Source: Rossellomorea vietnamensis (GTDB lineage Bacteria; Bacillota; Bacilli; Bacillales; Bacillaceae_B). From it: a stretch of DNA of 64,000 nucleotides. Position numbers and translations under genes: made by a program. The stretch lies in assembly GCF_025398035.1 (NCBI RefSeq), contig NZ_CP104558.1:2356001-2420000 (forward strand). The letters are read 5' to 3'. Shown here piece after piece: positions 8,183 through 21,210 of the stretch. The stretch's first letter is position 1. Each line of letters begins with the position of its first letter. The notes below the pieces were generated by a model. That model was not told where the DNA came from, made no database searches, and saw only the letters and a list, made by a program, of their open reading frames with translations.

Positions 8183-9094
8183 TGGTTGTTGGGTTGTGAT
8201 GCTGCTGCCCGTTTGGGAGATGGATAGTTTGCGGACGTCCATGGTCGGGAAGGATTGTTCGAGCTGGCGGAAGAGCCATTCACTTGCTTCCCGTTCCACA
8301 AAGCAGGCAACCGTTGGGCCGGCCCCGCTTAAAGCGACGCCGAAAGCACCGAATCGATCTGCCACTTTTTCAACGGCATCGTAATGGGGAAGAAGCTTTC
8401 TACGGTGAGGTTGATGATAACGATCCCGCTTCATCATCTTCCCGACCATTTCCCAATCACCGCTAAGGAACGCCGCGACCAAAACATTCGATACCGCTCC
8501 AGCACCAACGGATTCTGCAAACGACAGAGATGATGGGAGGACATTTCTCGAATCCGACGTTTTCAGCTCCGCTTTCGGAATGACGCATACAACATCGATT
8601 GGAAGGTCAGGAACCGTGATCAGGTTAACACCCTTTTCATCCTGACAGCTGACGACAAACCCTCCGTAGAGCGATGCCCCGACGTTATCGGGATGACCTT
8701 CGAAACGATTTGCCAGAACCAGCTTCTTTTCCTGGGTCAACTTGAGGTCGCATAAAGCATTGGCGAGCTCGACCCCTGCCACGACAGCCGCTGCACTGGA
8801 TCCGAGACCCCTGGTTAATGGGATATCACTTGATACGTATAAATGACATGGAGCAGGCTTCCTTCCATATTCATCTGCCACTTCCTTGACGACTTCTACG
8901 ATGAAATGCGACTCATCTTCAGGAAATACCTCCAGGGCCGCTGACAAAGGGATCACATGCCAGTCATCTGCTTCATGTGCCTCCACGGTTAAAAAGACAT
9001 CCAAAGCCAAACCGAGTGAGTCAAATCCTGCTCCTAAATTGGCTGTACTCCCCGGGACGATGATTTTCCACGAGCGAGGTTCCCGGCCCTTCAT
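8159..9094 (-). CDS. thrB: Homoserine kinase
   Basis: Phosphorylates L-homoserine with ATP in threonine biosynthesis. The 311-residue protein is close to the B. subtilis length of 309. It shows the GHMP-kinase signature [13 protein letters not shown] (about residue 90), an N-terminal [18 protein letters not shown] and a C-terminal [12 protein letters not shown]. It overlaps thrC by ATGA, so translation is probably coupled. The last residues (QPKVRPSSL) are encoded by the terminator repeat, so this tail is likely not conserved. Third gene of hom-thrC-thrB. Confidence 0.95.
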   Translation of the reverse strand: MKGREPRSWKIIVPGSTANLGAGFDSLGLALDVFLTVEAHEADDWHVIPLSAALEVFPEDESHFIVEVVKEVADEYGRKPAPCHLYVSSDIPLTRGLGSSAAAVVAGVELANALCDLKLTQEKKLVLANRFEGHPDNVGASLYGGFVVSCQDEKGVNLITVPDLPIDVVCVIPKAELKTSDSRNVLPSSLSFAESVGAGAVSNVLVAAFLSGDWEMVGKMMKRDRYHQPHRRKLLPHYDAVEKVADRFGAFGVALSGAGPTVACFVEREASEWLFRQLEQSFPTMDVRKLSISQTGSSITTQQPKVRPSSL

Positions 9095-10152
9095 ACCCCG
9101 ATCGTTCCCTTGATATAATCCTTCACCAGTTCACGATCATTTGGCAGCTTCACCGGTGTCACCGGGCTGCACTCCATGGCCGTAACCGGATCTTTCAATC
9201 CATTCCCCGTCAATACCGCGACAACCTTCGACCCTGGTTCAAGGAGCCCTTTTTCCAATGACTTCTTGATCCCTGCGATGGAAGCACAGGAAGCCGGCTC
9301 CGCAAAGATCCCTTCTTTCCTTGCCATCAGCTGATAGGCTTCCAGGATTTCTTCATCCGTCACTTCATCAATATGTCCGTTGGATTCCTTCAATGCGTCG
9401 ACGGCCAATGTCCAGCTCGCCGGGTTCCCGATGCGAATGGCAGTGGCAATCGTTTCGGGCTGGGGAATCACGCGGTCGTGGACGAGAGCCGCTGCCCCCG
9501 ATGCTTCAAAGCCGAACATGCGGGGAAGCGATGAAGATCTGCGCTCAGAATATTCCTTGAATCCTTTCCAGTATGCTGAAATATTCCCTGCATTCCCGAC
9601 AGGTATCGCGAGCACATCAGGGGCTTCCCCTAATCCTTCGATGACTTCGAAGGCCCCCGTTTTCTGTCCTTCCAGTCGATATGGATTCACTGAATTCACA
9701 AGCGTGACGGATTCCGTTTTACTCAGCTCACGGACAATCTCCAGGGCTTCATCGAAATTCCCTTCGATTGAAATGATCTCGGCCCCGTACATGACGGCTT
9801 GAGCCAATTTCCCTTGAGCGATTTTCCCTTCCGGAATGACGACGACGCATTTGATCCCCGCTCTTGCTGCATAAGCTGCAGCTGAAGCAGAAGTATTGCC
9901 TGTCGAAGCGCAAATGACCGTCGTGCTGCCTGACTCCACCGCTTTCGCAACGGCCAGGACCATCCCCCGGTCCTTAAAGGAGCCTGTCGGGTTCGCCCCC
10001 TCAACCTTTGCATAAAGCTCAATGCCCCACTCCTCGGACAACGACTTCAGCTCGATCAATGGTGTGTTTCCCTCGTTCAGACTTAAAAGGGGAGTATCTG
10101 CATTTAATGGAAGATGTTCTCCATACTCTTCCAGTAGTCCTTTCCATCTCAT
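9091..10152 (-). CDS. thrC: Threonine synthase
   Basis: A PLP enzyme converting O-phosphohomoserine to threonine, the last step of the pathway. At 353 residues it matches the short Bacillus type. The PLP lysine lies in GSFKDRGM (about residue 60). The phosphate-binding glycine loop is [14 protein letters not shown], and [17 protein letters not shown] is the family signature. The start ATG overlaps the hom stop by four bases (ATGA), as its own stop does with thrB. Confidence 0.96.
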   Translation of the reverse strand: MRWKGLLEEYGEHLPLNADTPLLSLNEGNTPLIELKSLSEEWGIELYAKVEGANPTGSFKDRGMVLAVAKAVESGSTTVICASTGNTSASAAAYAARAGIKCVVVIPEGKIAQGKLAQAVMYGAEIISIEGNFDEALEIVRELSKTESVTLVNSVNPYRLEGQKTGAFEVIEGLGEAPDVLAIPVGNAGNISAYWKGFKEYSERRSSSLPRMFGFEASGAAALVHDRVIPQPETIATAIRIGNPASWTLAVDALKESNGHIDEVTDEEILEAYQLMARKEGIFAEPASCASIAGIKKSLEKGLLEPGSKVVAVLTGNGLKDPVTAMECSPVTPVKLPNDRELVKDYIKGTIGV

Positions 10153-11447
10153 CCTTTTTCTCCTCCTTCTACGCGGTATGAGCTTTCGATCGAATGAACC
10201 GCTTCATAATCCTTCAGCTCCATGAGGATATCTTCGTAATGCTCCAGGGATGCCTTATGAGTCACCAGGACGATTTCAGCAAACTCATCACTGTCCAGGG
10301 GATTCTGAAGTATTTTTTCGAAACTGACTCCGTGATTCGAGAAGATGGACGTCAGTTTGGCCAATACGCCCACTTCGTCACGAACGTGCAGCCGCAGGAA
10401 ATATTTCGAATGAATTTCATCAGGTTCTTTTAGTTTCTTCGGGAACTGCGGATTCACGGCACTCTTCCCATTCACGCCCAATCTCATATTCTTCATGATT
10501 CCCACCATATCGGATACTACAGCAGTCGCAGTAGGGAGACTTCCTGCACCGGGACCGTAAAACATCGTTTCCCCCACTGCTTCGCCGTACACGTACACGG
10601 CGTTATATTCATCATGTACAGACGCGAGGGGATGTTCATTTTGCAGCAGGGTCGGCTCGACGCTTACCTCGACCTTTTCCCCTTCCCGGTGGGCGTAACC
10701 GATGAGTTTCATCGTGTAGCCGAACTGTTCGGCATATTGGATGTCATCTCCCGTTACTTCCGTGATGCCCTTCACTTTCACATCCGCCAGGTCCACATTC
10801 ATGGAGAACCCCAGGGTGGACAGGATCGCCATCTTCCTTGCTGCATCCAATCCACCGACATCTGCCGTCGGATCCGATTCAGCATAGCCGAGATCCTGGG
10901 CTTCCTTTAGGACATCATCGAAGGTCCGTCCCTCTTTCGTCATCTTTGTCAAAATGAAGTTCGTGGTCCCGTTGACGATTCCCATCATTTTCGTGATGCG
11001 ATCCGAGGCAAGGCCGTCTACTAAGCTTCTTAAAATCGGGATGCCTCCTGCGACGCTTGCTTCGTAGAATAAGTCACAGCCATTTTCCGAGGCCGCTCTT
11101 AATAATTCAGGTCCATGGAGGGCCATGAGATCTTTGTTTGCCGTGACGACATGCTTACCTTCGTGTAACGCATGCAGGAGGTGCTCCTTCGTTGCTTCGA
11201 TTCCACCCATGACCTCGACCACAATATCAATTTCAGGGTCAAACAGGACTTCCTCAGGATTCAAGGTCAATATGCTGTTTTCGATATCCAGTCCCCTGTC
11301 TTTCTCTAAATCCTGAACGAGGGCTTTTTTCACCGTCACCGGGCAGCCGATCTGATGAGACAATTTATCCTGATGATTCTCTACTATCTTCACCACTCCG
11401 GCTCCCACCGTTCCGAGTCCTAAAAGTCCGATTGAAATTGATTCCAT
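10149..11447 (-). CDS. hom: Homoserine dehydrogenase with ACT domain
   Basis: Reduces aspartate semialdehyde to homoserine with NAD(P)H. Of its 432 residues, the N-terminus holds the Rossmann motif [13 protein letters not shown]. The middle carries ANKDLMA and [14 protein letters not shown], and the C-terminal 80 residues form an ACT domain starting near [12 protein letters not shown], the usual site of threonine feedback. First gene of hom-thrC-thrB, downstream of a good promoter that carries a 16-bp palindrome. The codons for EGRT (10923-10934) are one of the exact copies of the 12-base word. Confidence 0.96.
   Translation of the reverse strand: MESISIGLLGLGTVGAGVVKIVENHQDKLSHQIGCPVTVKKALVQDLEKDRGLDIENSILTLNPEEVLFDPEIDIVVEVMGGIEATKEHLLHALHEGKHVVTANKDLMALHGPELLRAASENGCDLFYEASVAGGIPILRSLVDGLASDRITKMMGIVNGTTNFILTKMTKEGRTFDDVLKEAQDLGYAESDPTADVGGLDAARKMAILSTLGFSMNVDLADVKVKGITEVTGDDIQYAEQFGYTMKLIGYAHREGEKVEVSVEPTLLQNEHPLASVHDEYNAVYVYGEAVGETMFYGPGAGSLPTATAVVSDMVGIMKNMRLGVNGKSAVNPQFPKKLKEPDEIHSKYFLRLHVRDEVGVLAKLTSIFSNHGVSFEKILQNPLDSDEFAEIVLVTHKASLEHYEDILMELKDYEAVHSIESSYRVEGGEKG
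10923..10934 (+). repeat. 12-base word GGTCCGTCCCTC inside hom
   Basis: An exact copy. On the hom coding strand it reads GAG GGA CGG ACC, giving EGRT. Confidence 0.7.
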
Positions 11448-11504
11448 AAGCCGAAAACCTCCATTTGTTTATTTCTGATGTACATTTGTATTTGTATAGT
11501 GGAC

Positions 11505-11538
11505 ATTATAGTTGAAAAAATTACCTATTACAATAGGT
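11505..11538 (-). promoter_or_regulatory. hom promoter with palindromic operator
   Basis: On the minus strand the -35 box is TTGTAA (11528-11533) and the -10 box TATAAT (11505-11510), with 17 bases between. The perfect palindrome ACCTATT-AC-AATAGGT (11523-11538) covers the -35 box, an ideal place for a repressor. In B. subtilis the hom promoter is controlled by ThrR, so a ThrR-like protein is a reasonable but unproven binder. Confidence 0.7.
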
Positions 11539-11627
11539 TTTTGCGTATTTTCAGAATGTAAGAGCTTACAAGTTTAATTGATTATGATCGTTCTAGTTAT
11601 CTCCACGAAAAATCATATCAACTTGCT

Positions 11628-11674
11628 AAAAACAGAGGACCGCCCCCAACTACTCACGCAGTTAAGAGCCGTCC
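11628..11674 (-). terminator. Terminator of the ilv-leu operon
   Basis: On the minus strand GGACGGCTCTTAACT pairs with AGTTGGGGGCGGTCC, mostly Watson-Crick with G-U pairs, followed by TCTGTTTTT. It comes 6 bases after the ilvA stop. The arms look like decayed copies of the GGTCCGTCCC word. Confidence 0.75.
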
Positions 11675-11679
11675 CATCT

Positions 11680-12663
11680 TTACACAATATGATGCAGCTG
11701 TCTGGCCATTTTGGACAAATCCCGATAAACAGGGATTTTACTCGGGTCGGCGTTCCCGCCGCTGATGACGCACCCTACCTTCTTCCCCTGTACCTTGACC
11801 TTTTGACACATGGCTGCCGCCAAGGATGCGGCTCCCGCTCCTTCAACCAGGGTTTTCTCCCGTTGAAGCATGAACATGATGCTATAGGAGATTTCTTCAT
11901 CGGTCACGGTGACCATATCATCCACATACTTCCGGATGATCGGAAACGTGAGCTCTCCAGGCTTCTTGACGAGGATCCCGTCAGCAATGGTATGAACATG
12001 CTCAAGTGAACCCTTATTGCTTCCCGTGAAAAAGTTATACGTGGCCGGCGCCCCCAGTGCCTGCACGCCGACAATCTGTACGCGGGGATTAAAGGCTTTC
12101 ACGGCCAGTGCCATCCCTGCGAGCAAGCCCCCTCCACCGACGGGGACGAGAATCATGTCTAAATCACTGAGCTGTTGAAGCATTTCCAGTGCGACTGTCC
12201 CTTGTCCAGCCATCACTTTATGATCATCAAATGCATGAACATACGTCGAGCCTTTTTTGATTTTCTCCTCAAGTGCTGCCCCGTAGGCTTCCTGATAGGT
12301 GTCTCCAGTCAAAACGATTTCAGCTCCGTAATGTTTCGTTGCCGCAACTTTAGTGGACGGCGTCCGCTTTGGCATGAAGATTTTTGAAGGGATCCCGCGC
12401 TTAGCAGCAGCCAGCGCCACCCCTTGGGCATGATTTCCTGCAGATGCGGCAATGATCCCCCTCCCTGCTTCTTCTTCAGACAATGACATGATTTTATTCA
12501 TGGCGCCCCTTACTTTGAAGGAACCTGTCCGCTGCAGGTTCTCCATTTTCAAATAGACTTCTCCACCAGTGAACGCATTCAGCGTCGACGATTGCTTTAA
12601 CGGTGTTCGATGCACCTGATGACTGATTCTTTCCATTGCTTCTACCACTTCAGTGTTATCCAT
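11680..12663 (-). CDS. ilvA: Threonine ammonia-lyase, short form without ACT domain
   Basis: Deaminates threonine to 2-oxobutyrate, the precursor of isoleucine. At 327 residues it consists of the PLP catalytic domain only: SFKVRGAMNKI holds the PLP lysine, ASAGNHAQGVA and the glycine-rich PVGGGGLLAGMA follow. The C-terminal ACT-like regulatory domain of classical IlvA is missing, so it resembles the catabolic TdcB form in architecture. Its place as last gene of the ilv-leu operon, its ATG sharing a base with the leuD stop, argues for a biosynthetic role. It is probably not inhibited by isoleucine in the usual way. Confidence 0.9.
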   Translation of the reverse strand: MDNTEVVEAMERISHQVHRTPLKQSSTLNAFTGGEVYLKMENLQRTGSFKVRGAMNKIMSLSEEEAGRGIIAASAGNHAQGVALAAAKRGIPSKIFMPKRTPSTKVAATKHYGAEIVLTGDTYQEAYGAALEEKIKKGSTYVHAFDDHKVMAGQGTVALEMLQQLSDLDMILVPVGGGGLLAGMALAVKAFNPRVQIVGVQALGAPATYNFFTGSNKGSLEHVHTIADGILVKKPGELTFPIIRKYVDDMVTVTDEEISYSIMFMLQREKTLVEGAGAASLAAAMCQKVKVQGKKVGCVISGGNADPSKIPVYRDLSKMARQLHHIV

Positions 12664-13277
12664 TAAATTCCCAAGTCACTCACCTCATATTTTTTTTCGT
12701 AGTCTTCGATTTGTGTACCGTAATGCAACGTTAAATCGATTTCATCCAGACCCTTCAGAAGCATTGTTTTCCAATAAGGATCAATGTCAAAGGAGACACG
12801 CAGCCCCTCAGAATCACAGATGGTCTGGTGCTCAAGGGACACTTCGATTTTATATAAGTCCACTTGACTCTCATTCTTCAAAAGGGCATCGACTGTTTTT
12901 TCATCCAGTTGAATCGGCAGGATCCCATTCTTTAAACAATTGTTATAAAAAATGTCCGCGAAGCTCTTCGCGATGATCACCTGAAATCCATAGTCCTGAA
13001 GGGCCCAGGGTGCATGTTCCCGTGAAGACCCGCATCCGAAATTCTTTCCACCGAGAAGAATTTCGGAATCCCGGTATTTTGGGGTATCCAATAAAAAGTC
13101 TCTTCTCAAGGACTTCCCATCGTCTTCAAACCGCCAATGATAAAATAAGAACTGACCGAAGCCTTTACGCTCGATCCTTTTCAAGAATTGTTTCGGTATG
13201 ATTTGATCCGTGTCTACGTTGTCCCTCCTGAGAGGAAATACATTCGCTTCCACATGATTGATTGCCACCCTTTTCAC
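12663..13277 (-). CDS. leuD: 3-isopropylmalate dehydratase small subunit
   Basis: Partner of LeuC in converting 2- to 3-isopropylmalate in leucine synthesis. The 204-residue protein has NVDTDQIIPKQFLK near the N-terminus and the swivel-domain signature GKNFGCGSSREHAPWAL (about residue 75). It starts 3 bases after the leuC stop, and its stop TAA shares a base with the ilvA start, so it is tightly coupled within the operon. Confidence 0.96.
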   Translation of the reverse strand: MKRVAINHVEANVFPLRRDNVDTDQIIPKQFLKRIERKGFGQFLFYHWRFEDDGKSLRRDFLLDTPKYRDSEILLGGKNFGCGSSREHAPWALQDYGFQVIIAKSFADIFYNNCLKNGILPIQLDEKTVDALLKNESQVDLYKIEVSLEHQTICDSEGLRVSFDIDPYWKTMLLKGLDEIDLTLHYGTQIEDYEKKYEVSDLGI

Positions 13278-13280
13278 CTC

Positions 13281-14696
13281 CTATGAAATCGGCATTTTTT
13301 CAAGCTTTCGTACGTCGGTCAATTTCCCTGTGATGGCCGCGGCTGCTGCCATGGAAGGACTGAGAAGATGGGTTCTTGAACCATTCCCCTGCCTGCCTTC
13401 AAAGTTCCGGTTGGAAGTCGATGCACAGCGTTTGCCGGGTGGGACGATGTCGTCATTCATGGCGAGACACATGCTGCAGCCCGCTTCCCTCCATTCAAAA
13501 CCAGCTTCTGTAAAGATCGTATCCAAGCCTTCCTCTTCTGCCTTTTTCTTCACTTTAAACGAGCCTGGCACAACCAAAGCGGTGACACCCTGCTTAACGC
13601 TGTGCCCTTTCACCACTTCAGCCGCCGTCCTCAAGTCACTCAAGCGTGAATTCGTACAAGAACCGATAAATACATAATCAACCTCAATGTCCTCGATTCT
13701 CATTCCGGCTTCAAGTCCCATATAATGAAGCGCCCGCTCCACCCCTTCCCTTTCAGAAGGGTCCCCGTACTCATCCGGATGAGGGACGGACCTTGAAATC
13801 CCGGCACCCATCCCCGGGTTCGTCCCCCATGTTACATGAGGTTCGATTTCTTCACCCCTCACCTCAATTCTGTGATCATAGGTGGCGTCACGATCGCTTG
13901 TCAGGGATTGCCACTCTTCCTTGCACTGCTGGAACGTTTTATTCTTGGGAAGGTATTCCCTGCCCTCTAAATAGTCAAAAGTCGTTTCGTCGGGACTGAT
14001 CAATCCGGCTTTCGCACCTGCTTCAATGCTCATATTACAGACGGTCATTCTTTCTTCCATGGACAGATTGCGAATCACGTCTCCCGTGAATTCGATGACA
14101 TATCCGGTGCCGAAACCGACTCCATAGGTGGAAATGATGTTCAGGATCACGTCTTTAGCCGTGACACCGAATCCGAGCTCCCCTGAAACTTCGACTTGAA
14201 GGGTCCGGGGCTTCGATTGCCACAATGTCTGGGTCGCCAGTACATGCTCCACCTCACTCGTCCCGATCCCAAAGGCCAGTGCCCCAAACGCTCCGTGGGT
14301 TGAAGTATGGCTGTCTCCGCACACGATCGTTTTCCCCGGCTGGGTCAGACCCAGTTCAGGACCGATGACGTGGACGATCCCTTGATCGGGATGATGGATG
14401 TCTGCCAGGGTGACGCCGAATTCTGCACAGTTTTTCTTCAATGTCTCCATTTGCAGCCTGGCGACTTCATCTCTGACAATGTGACGCTCCCTTGTCGGCA
14501 CGTTGTGGTCCATGGTCGCGTAAGTCAGATCCGGCCTCCTTAGCTTGCGATCTTTCAGGCGCAACCCCTCGAATGCCTGGGGGGATGTTACTTCATGTAC
14601 AAGGTGAAGATCGATGTATAATAAATCCGGCTTTCCCTTTTCCCTGTGTACGATGTGTTTTTCCCATATCTTTTCGATGATATTTTTCCCTGCCAT
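13281..14696 (-). CDS. leuC: 3-isopropylmalate dehydratase large subunit
   Basis: A [4Fe-4S] aconitase-family enzyme, 471 residues. The cluster cysteines are visible in [12 protein letters not shown] and GCSMCLAMN, with [20 protein letters not shown] upstream. The start is the ATG at 14696, with AGGAGG close by; the frame stays open 46 codons further upstream into leuB, but that extension does not resemble LeuC. One copy of the 12-base word (13781-13792) encodes SVP in [10 protein letters not shown]. Confidence 0.96.
   Translation of the reverse strand: MAGKNIIEKIWEKHIVHREKGKPDLLYIDLHLVHEVTSPQAFEGLRLKDRKLRRPDLTYATMDHNVPTRERHIVRDEVARLQMETLKKNCAEFGVTLADIHHPDQGIVHVIGPELGLTQPGKTIVCGDSHTSTHGAFGALAFGIGTSEVEHVLATQTLWQSKPRTLQVEVSGELGFGVTAKDVILNIISTYGVGFGTGYVIEFTGDVIRNLSMEERMTVCNMSIEAGAKAGLISPDETTFDYLEGREYLPKNKTFQQCKEEWQSLTSDRDATYDHRIEVRGEEIEPHVTWGTNPGMGAGISRSVPHPDEYGDPSEREGVERALHYMGLEAGMRIEDIEVDYVFIGSCTNSRLSDLRTAAEVVKGHSVKQGVTALVVPGSFKVKKKAEEEGLDTIFTEAGFEWREAGCSMCLAMNDDIVPPGKRCASTSNRNFEGRQGNGSRTHLLSPSMAAAAAITGKLTDVRKLEKMPIS
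13781..13792 (-). repeat. 12-base word GGTCCGTCCCTC inside leuC
   Basis: An exact copy; the plus strand reads GAGGGACGGACC and the leuC coding strand reads GGTCCGTCCCTC. The frame differs from that used in hom. Confidence 0.7.
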
Positions 14697-14799
14697 GAAC
14701 TCCCTCCTGTTTTGGTAAGATTTTATTTCAATGAAGATTGTTTCGGTTAGAGAGTGACCGTAGATTTTGCTTCGGTCACCTTCTCCATAAAATTTATTA

Positions 14800-15912
14800 T
14801 TACAAGTACGCTGCCAGGATGGAGGACAAGGCATGATCCGCTTCCAGACGCTCTACGACCAGCTGACTCATGGCACCCGTTCCGACGACGGTACCGCGTC
14901 CCATCGTCCAAAGATCTCCTGTCCGGTAACCTGCATTCAGGACTTCCTGGACCCCCATTTCGATCATTTCCGCTTCTTCTTTCAAGCCGAAGGAATGGCG
15001 AAGCATCATGGCAACCGATAGAATCATAGCCAGTGGATTGGCTTTTCCTTTTCCGGCGATATCAGGGGCGGATCCGTGAACCGGTTCGTAAAGACCGAAT
15101 GAATCCCCTCTTAAACTGGCGGAAGGAAGCATCCCAAGTGAGCCTGTGATCATGGAAGCTTCGTCGCTCAGAATGTCACCGAACATGTTCTCGGTCACAA
15201 GCACGTCGAATTGTTTCGGCTGATACATCAGCTTCATGGCTGCGACATCCACAAGCATGTGTTCGACTTCTACATCCGGATATTCACCGGACACTTCGTT
15301 CACGACTTCACGCCACATTCGACTGGTTTCCAGAACGTTTGCCTTGTCGACGGACGTTAGTTTTTTCTTGCGTTTCTGAGCCAGCTTGAATGCTTTATGG
15401 ACGATCCGTTCAATTTCACTTTTTTCATAGACCAGGGTGTCAACGGCCACTTCATCCCGCTTCCCCTGGCGGCCGGACGGCTGACCGAAATACAATCCAC
15501 CCGTCAGCTCCCTGACAATCACCAAATCTACTTCTTCCACAATCTCCCGTTTAAGCGGGGATGCCCCCAGTAAACTTTCAAATGCCTTCACCGGGCGCAG
15601 ATTCGCGAAAAGGTCGAACTCTTTTCGGATGGCCAGGAGCCCTTTTTCAGGACGGATTTCTTTCGGCAAGTGCTCCCATTTCGGTCCTCCGACTGCCCCT
15701 AATAGGACGGCATCGCTCTCTTTACAAAGCTTGATCGTTTCAGGAGGTACCGGTGTACCGAAGCGATCAACGGCCGATCCCCCGATGAATCCTTTCTCGA
15801 CTTCGAATTCATGACCGAACCAATCACCCACTGCCTTCAGTACTTCTAATGCCCCGTCCATAATCTCTTGACCGATACCGTCTCCTGGTAGTACAGCGAT
15901 TTTTCTCTTCAT
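14800..15912 (-). CDS. leuB: 3-isopropylmalate dehydrogenase
   Basis: Oxidises and decarboxylates 3-isopropylmalate with NAD to 2-oxoisocaproate. The 370-residue protein shows [14 protein letters not shown] at the N-terminus, the substrate-binding [10 protein letters not shown] (about residue 140) and [24 protein letters not shown] in the NAD region. ATG at 15912 is preceded by AGGAGGTAATTCTA; an in-frame ATG 16 codons upstream lacks this. About 100 bases separate it from leuC, without a terminator that I can see. Confidence 0.96.
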   Translation of the reverse strand: MKRKIAVLPGDGIGQEIMDGALEVLKAVGDWFGHEFEVEKGFIGGSAVDRFGTPVPPETIKLCKESDAVLLGAVGGPKWEHLPKEIRPEKGLLAIRKEFDLFANLRPVKAFESLLGASPLKREIVEEVDLVIVRELTGGLYFGQPSGRQGKRDEVAVDTLVYEKSEIERIVHKAFKLAQKRKKKLTSVDKANVLETSRMWREVVNEVSGEYPDVEVEHMLVDVAAMKLMYQPKQFDVLVTENMFGDILSDEASMITGSLGMLPSASLRGDSFGLYEPVHGSAPDIAGKGKANPLAMILSVAMMLRHSFGLKEEAEMIEMGVQEVLNAGYRTGDLWTMGRGTVVGTGAMSQLVVERLEADHALSSILAAYL

Positions 15913-15972
15913 TAGAATTACCTCCTGATTTTTTGGTTTATGAGGAGCCTTATAATTCAAGGCTCCCGTGGT

Positions 15973-19111
<3,139 letters not shown>

Positions 19112-19115
<4 letters not shown>

Positions 19116-20833
19116 GGTTTCACTCCTAACATTTCATGTAATCCTTTTCCTGGAGCCACCATCGGGTAGACATTTTCCTTCGGGTTCACCCAGCAATCGA
19201 TGAGCACCGGTTCATCACTTGTTAAGGCTTCTTTCAAAACAGAATCGACTTCTTCCTGGGTTTGTACTTTATATCCTTTGATTCCATATGATTCAGCCAG
19301 TTTCACAAAATCAGGCTGGGTGGAGAACACCGATTGGGAATATCTCTCTTCAAAGAACGTTTCCTGCCACTGCCTCACCATTCCAAGTGTGCCGTTATTG
19401 AGAAGGACCACTTTTACAGGAAGGTTCAATTCTTTCAGGAGAACAAGCTCCTGGAGAGTCATCTGGAAGCCCCCATCCCCTACAAAGGCGACAACTGTAC
19501 TGTCCGGGTTTGCTAACTGTGCCCCGATCGCTGCGGGGAATCCAAATCCCATCGTGCCAAGTCCTCCGGATGTGACCCAGTTATTCGGCTTTTTAAAAGA
19601 ATAGTATTGGGCCGCCCACATTTGATGCTGACCGACGTCCGTTGTGACGACGGCTTCGCCGTTCGTCATTTCGTATACCTGCTCAATCAACCGCTGAGGT
19701 GATAACACATCATGGGCCTGGTTATACCAGAAAGGATATTCCTTTTTGTATGATGTAAGGTGTTGATGCCATCTATCAAAATCAGGCTTCTCGGGTTCAT
19801 GCTGAAGGAGTCTGGCAAGAGCCTGCTTCGCATCGGCCACGATCGGGATCTGGGTTTCAACGTTCTTACCAATCTCAGCCGGATCGATATCGATATGAAC
19901 CACTTTGGCCCTTGGTGCAAAGGTAGCGAGATTCCCTGTTAAACGGTCATCGAAACGGGCACCGATATTAATGAGCAAGTCACATTCATGGATGGCCATA
20001 TTACTCGCATAACATCCGTGCATCCCTGCCATGCCAAGAAACAGTGTATGGTCTGCCGGGAATCCCCCTAATCCCAATAAGGTGTGAACCACCGGGATGT
20101 CATATTGTTCAGCGAATGCCTTCAATTCCTCTGTCGCCTTCCCGTGCAGCACTCCTGCCCCTGCAAGGATGACAGGCTGCTTCGACACCTTGATCGCGTC
20201 CACCAGCTTCTTGATTTGGAGGGGATTCGGATAAAAGTTGGGCTGATAACCGGGTAAGTCCATTTCCACTTCATGTACCGGATAGGCCTGCTCTAAGGTC
20301 AAATCTTTTGGAATATCGACGAGTACGGGTCCGGGCCTCCCGGTTGATGCGATATGAAAGGCTTCCTTCACTATCCTCGGTAAATCTTTAATATCCCGTA
20401 CCTGGTAATTATGCTTGGTGATCGGCATCGTGATGCCTACCACGTCCGCTTCCTGGAATGCGTCGGTTCCGATGACACCCGACGCCACCTGCCCCGTGAA
20501 CACTACCAGCGGAAGTGAATCCATCATGGCATCTGCAATCCCGGTCACGAGATTCGTCGCTCCAGGTCCAGAGGTCGCAATGACCACACCCGGCTTACCC
20601 GATACCCTTGCATATCCCTCCGCTGCGTGGATGGCCCCTTGTTCATGGCGGGCGAGTACGTGCTTGATCGGGGCTTTGTATAGAGCATCGTAAATCGGCA
20701 AGACCGCTCCTCCAGGGTACCCAAACAGAATCTCAACCTTTTCCTCCTTCAAAGCTTTCATGAGCATATCAGCACCGTTGACGTTTTCTGTCAGTGTCTG
20801 TGAAGCCGGTTCTGCCTCTACCTTTGCTCTCAT
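19112..20833 (-). CDS. ilvB: Acetolactate synthase large subunit
   Basis: The thiamine-diphosphate enzyme making acetolactate and acetohydroxybutyrate. In its 573 residues are the catalytic glutamate in [14 protein letters not shown] (about residue 67), [20 protein letters not shown], and the ThDP motif from [12 protein letters not shown] to [14 protein letters not shown]. First gene after the T-box, it begins ilvB-N-C-leuA-B-C-D-ilvA. Anabolic type rather than AlsS, given the adjacent ilvN. Confidence 0.96.
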
Positions 20834-20910
20834 TGCCTATCTCTCCTCTCCTTTTTTAAATTGCTGTGATTGATTTTTCCCGGAGCATTGTTCATCCATT
20901 TGATTCAAAC

Positions 20911-21204
20911 AAAAAAGACCTTTCCACCCACTACGACAGAGTTCATCTTTCGCAGGGGCGAAAAGGTCTTACATCCTTTCCACGGTACCACCCTCGTTCA
21001 GAGATGATCGATATCATCTCCCTTGGCAGGCTGATCGGTTTCACCAGCCTTTGTTTTTGTAACGAGTATCATCTACTCGATCGTTCCTACTTACACGGTT
21101 CAGAACGATACTCAGAGGGGATGTCGGTATTGGGTGTATTGCCGGTTTGCAGCACCACCAGCTCTCTGAAAATACGGTTCCCAATCCTTTTACCTCTTCA
21201 ACGC
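20911..21204 (-). promoter_or_regulatory. T-box riboswitch controlling ilvB-leu genes
   Basis: On the minus strand the leader has the Stem I pieces GTTGAAGAGG and AGAGAGCTGGTGG, a stem-II pair, the conserved T-box AGGGTGGTACCGTG (20981-20994), and a terminator from AAGACCTTTTC (20960-20970) and GAAAGGTCTTTTTT (20910-20923). The lower Stem I appears to be AGAGG with CCTCT, which places the specifier in GACATCC. That gives AUC (Ile) at 21120-21122. CUC (Leu), usual for ilv-leu, overlaps the stem and is the alternative. Uncharged tRNA would favour readthrough into ilvB. Confidence 0.9.
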
Positions 21205-21210
21205 TTTCAC

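Noticed and set aside
13281-14834. leuC with a 46-residue N-terminal extension
   Set aside because: The extension overlaps leuB, does not resemble LeuC, and AGGAGG lies directly before the internal ATG at 14696.
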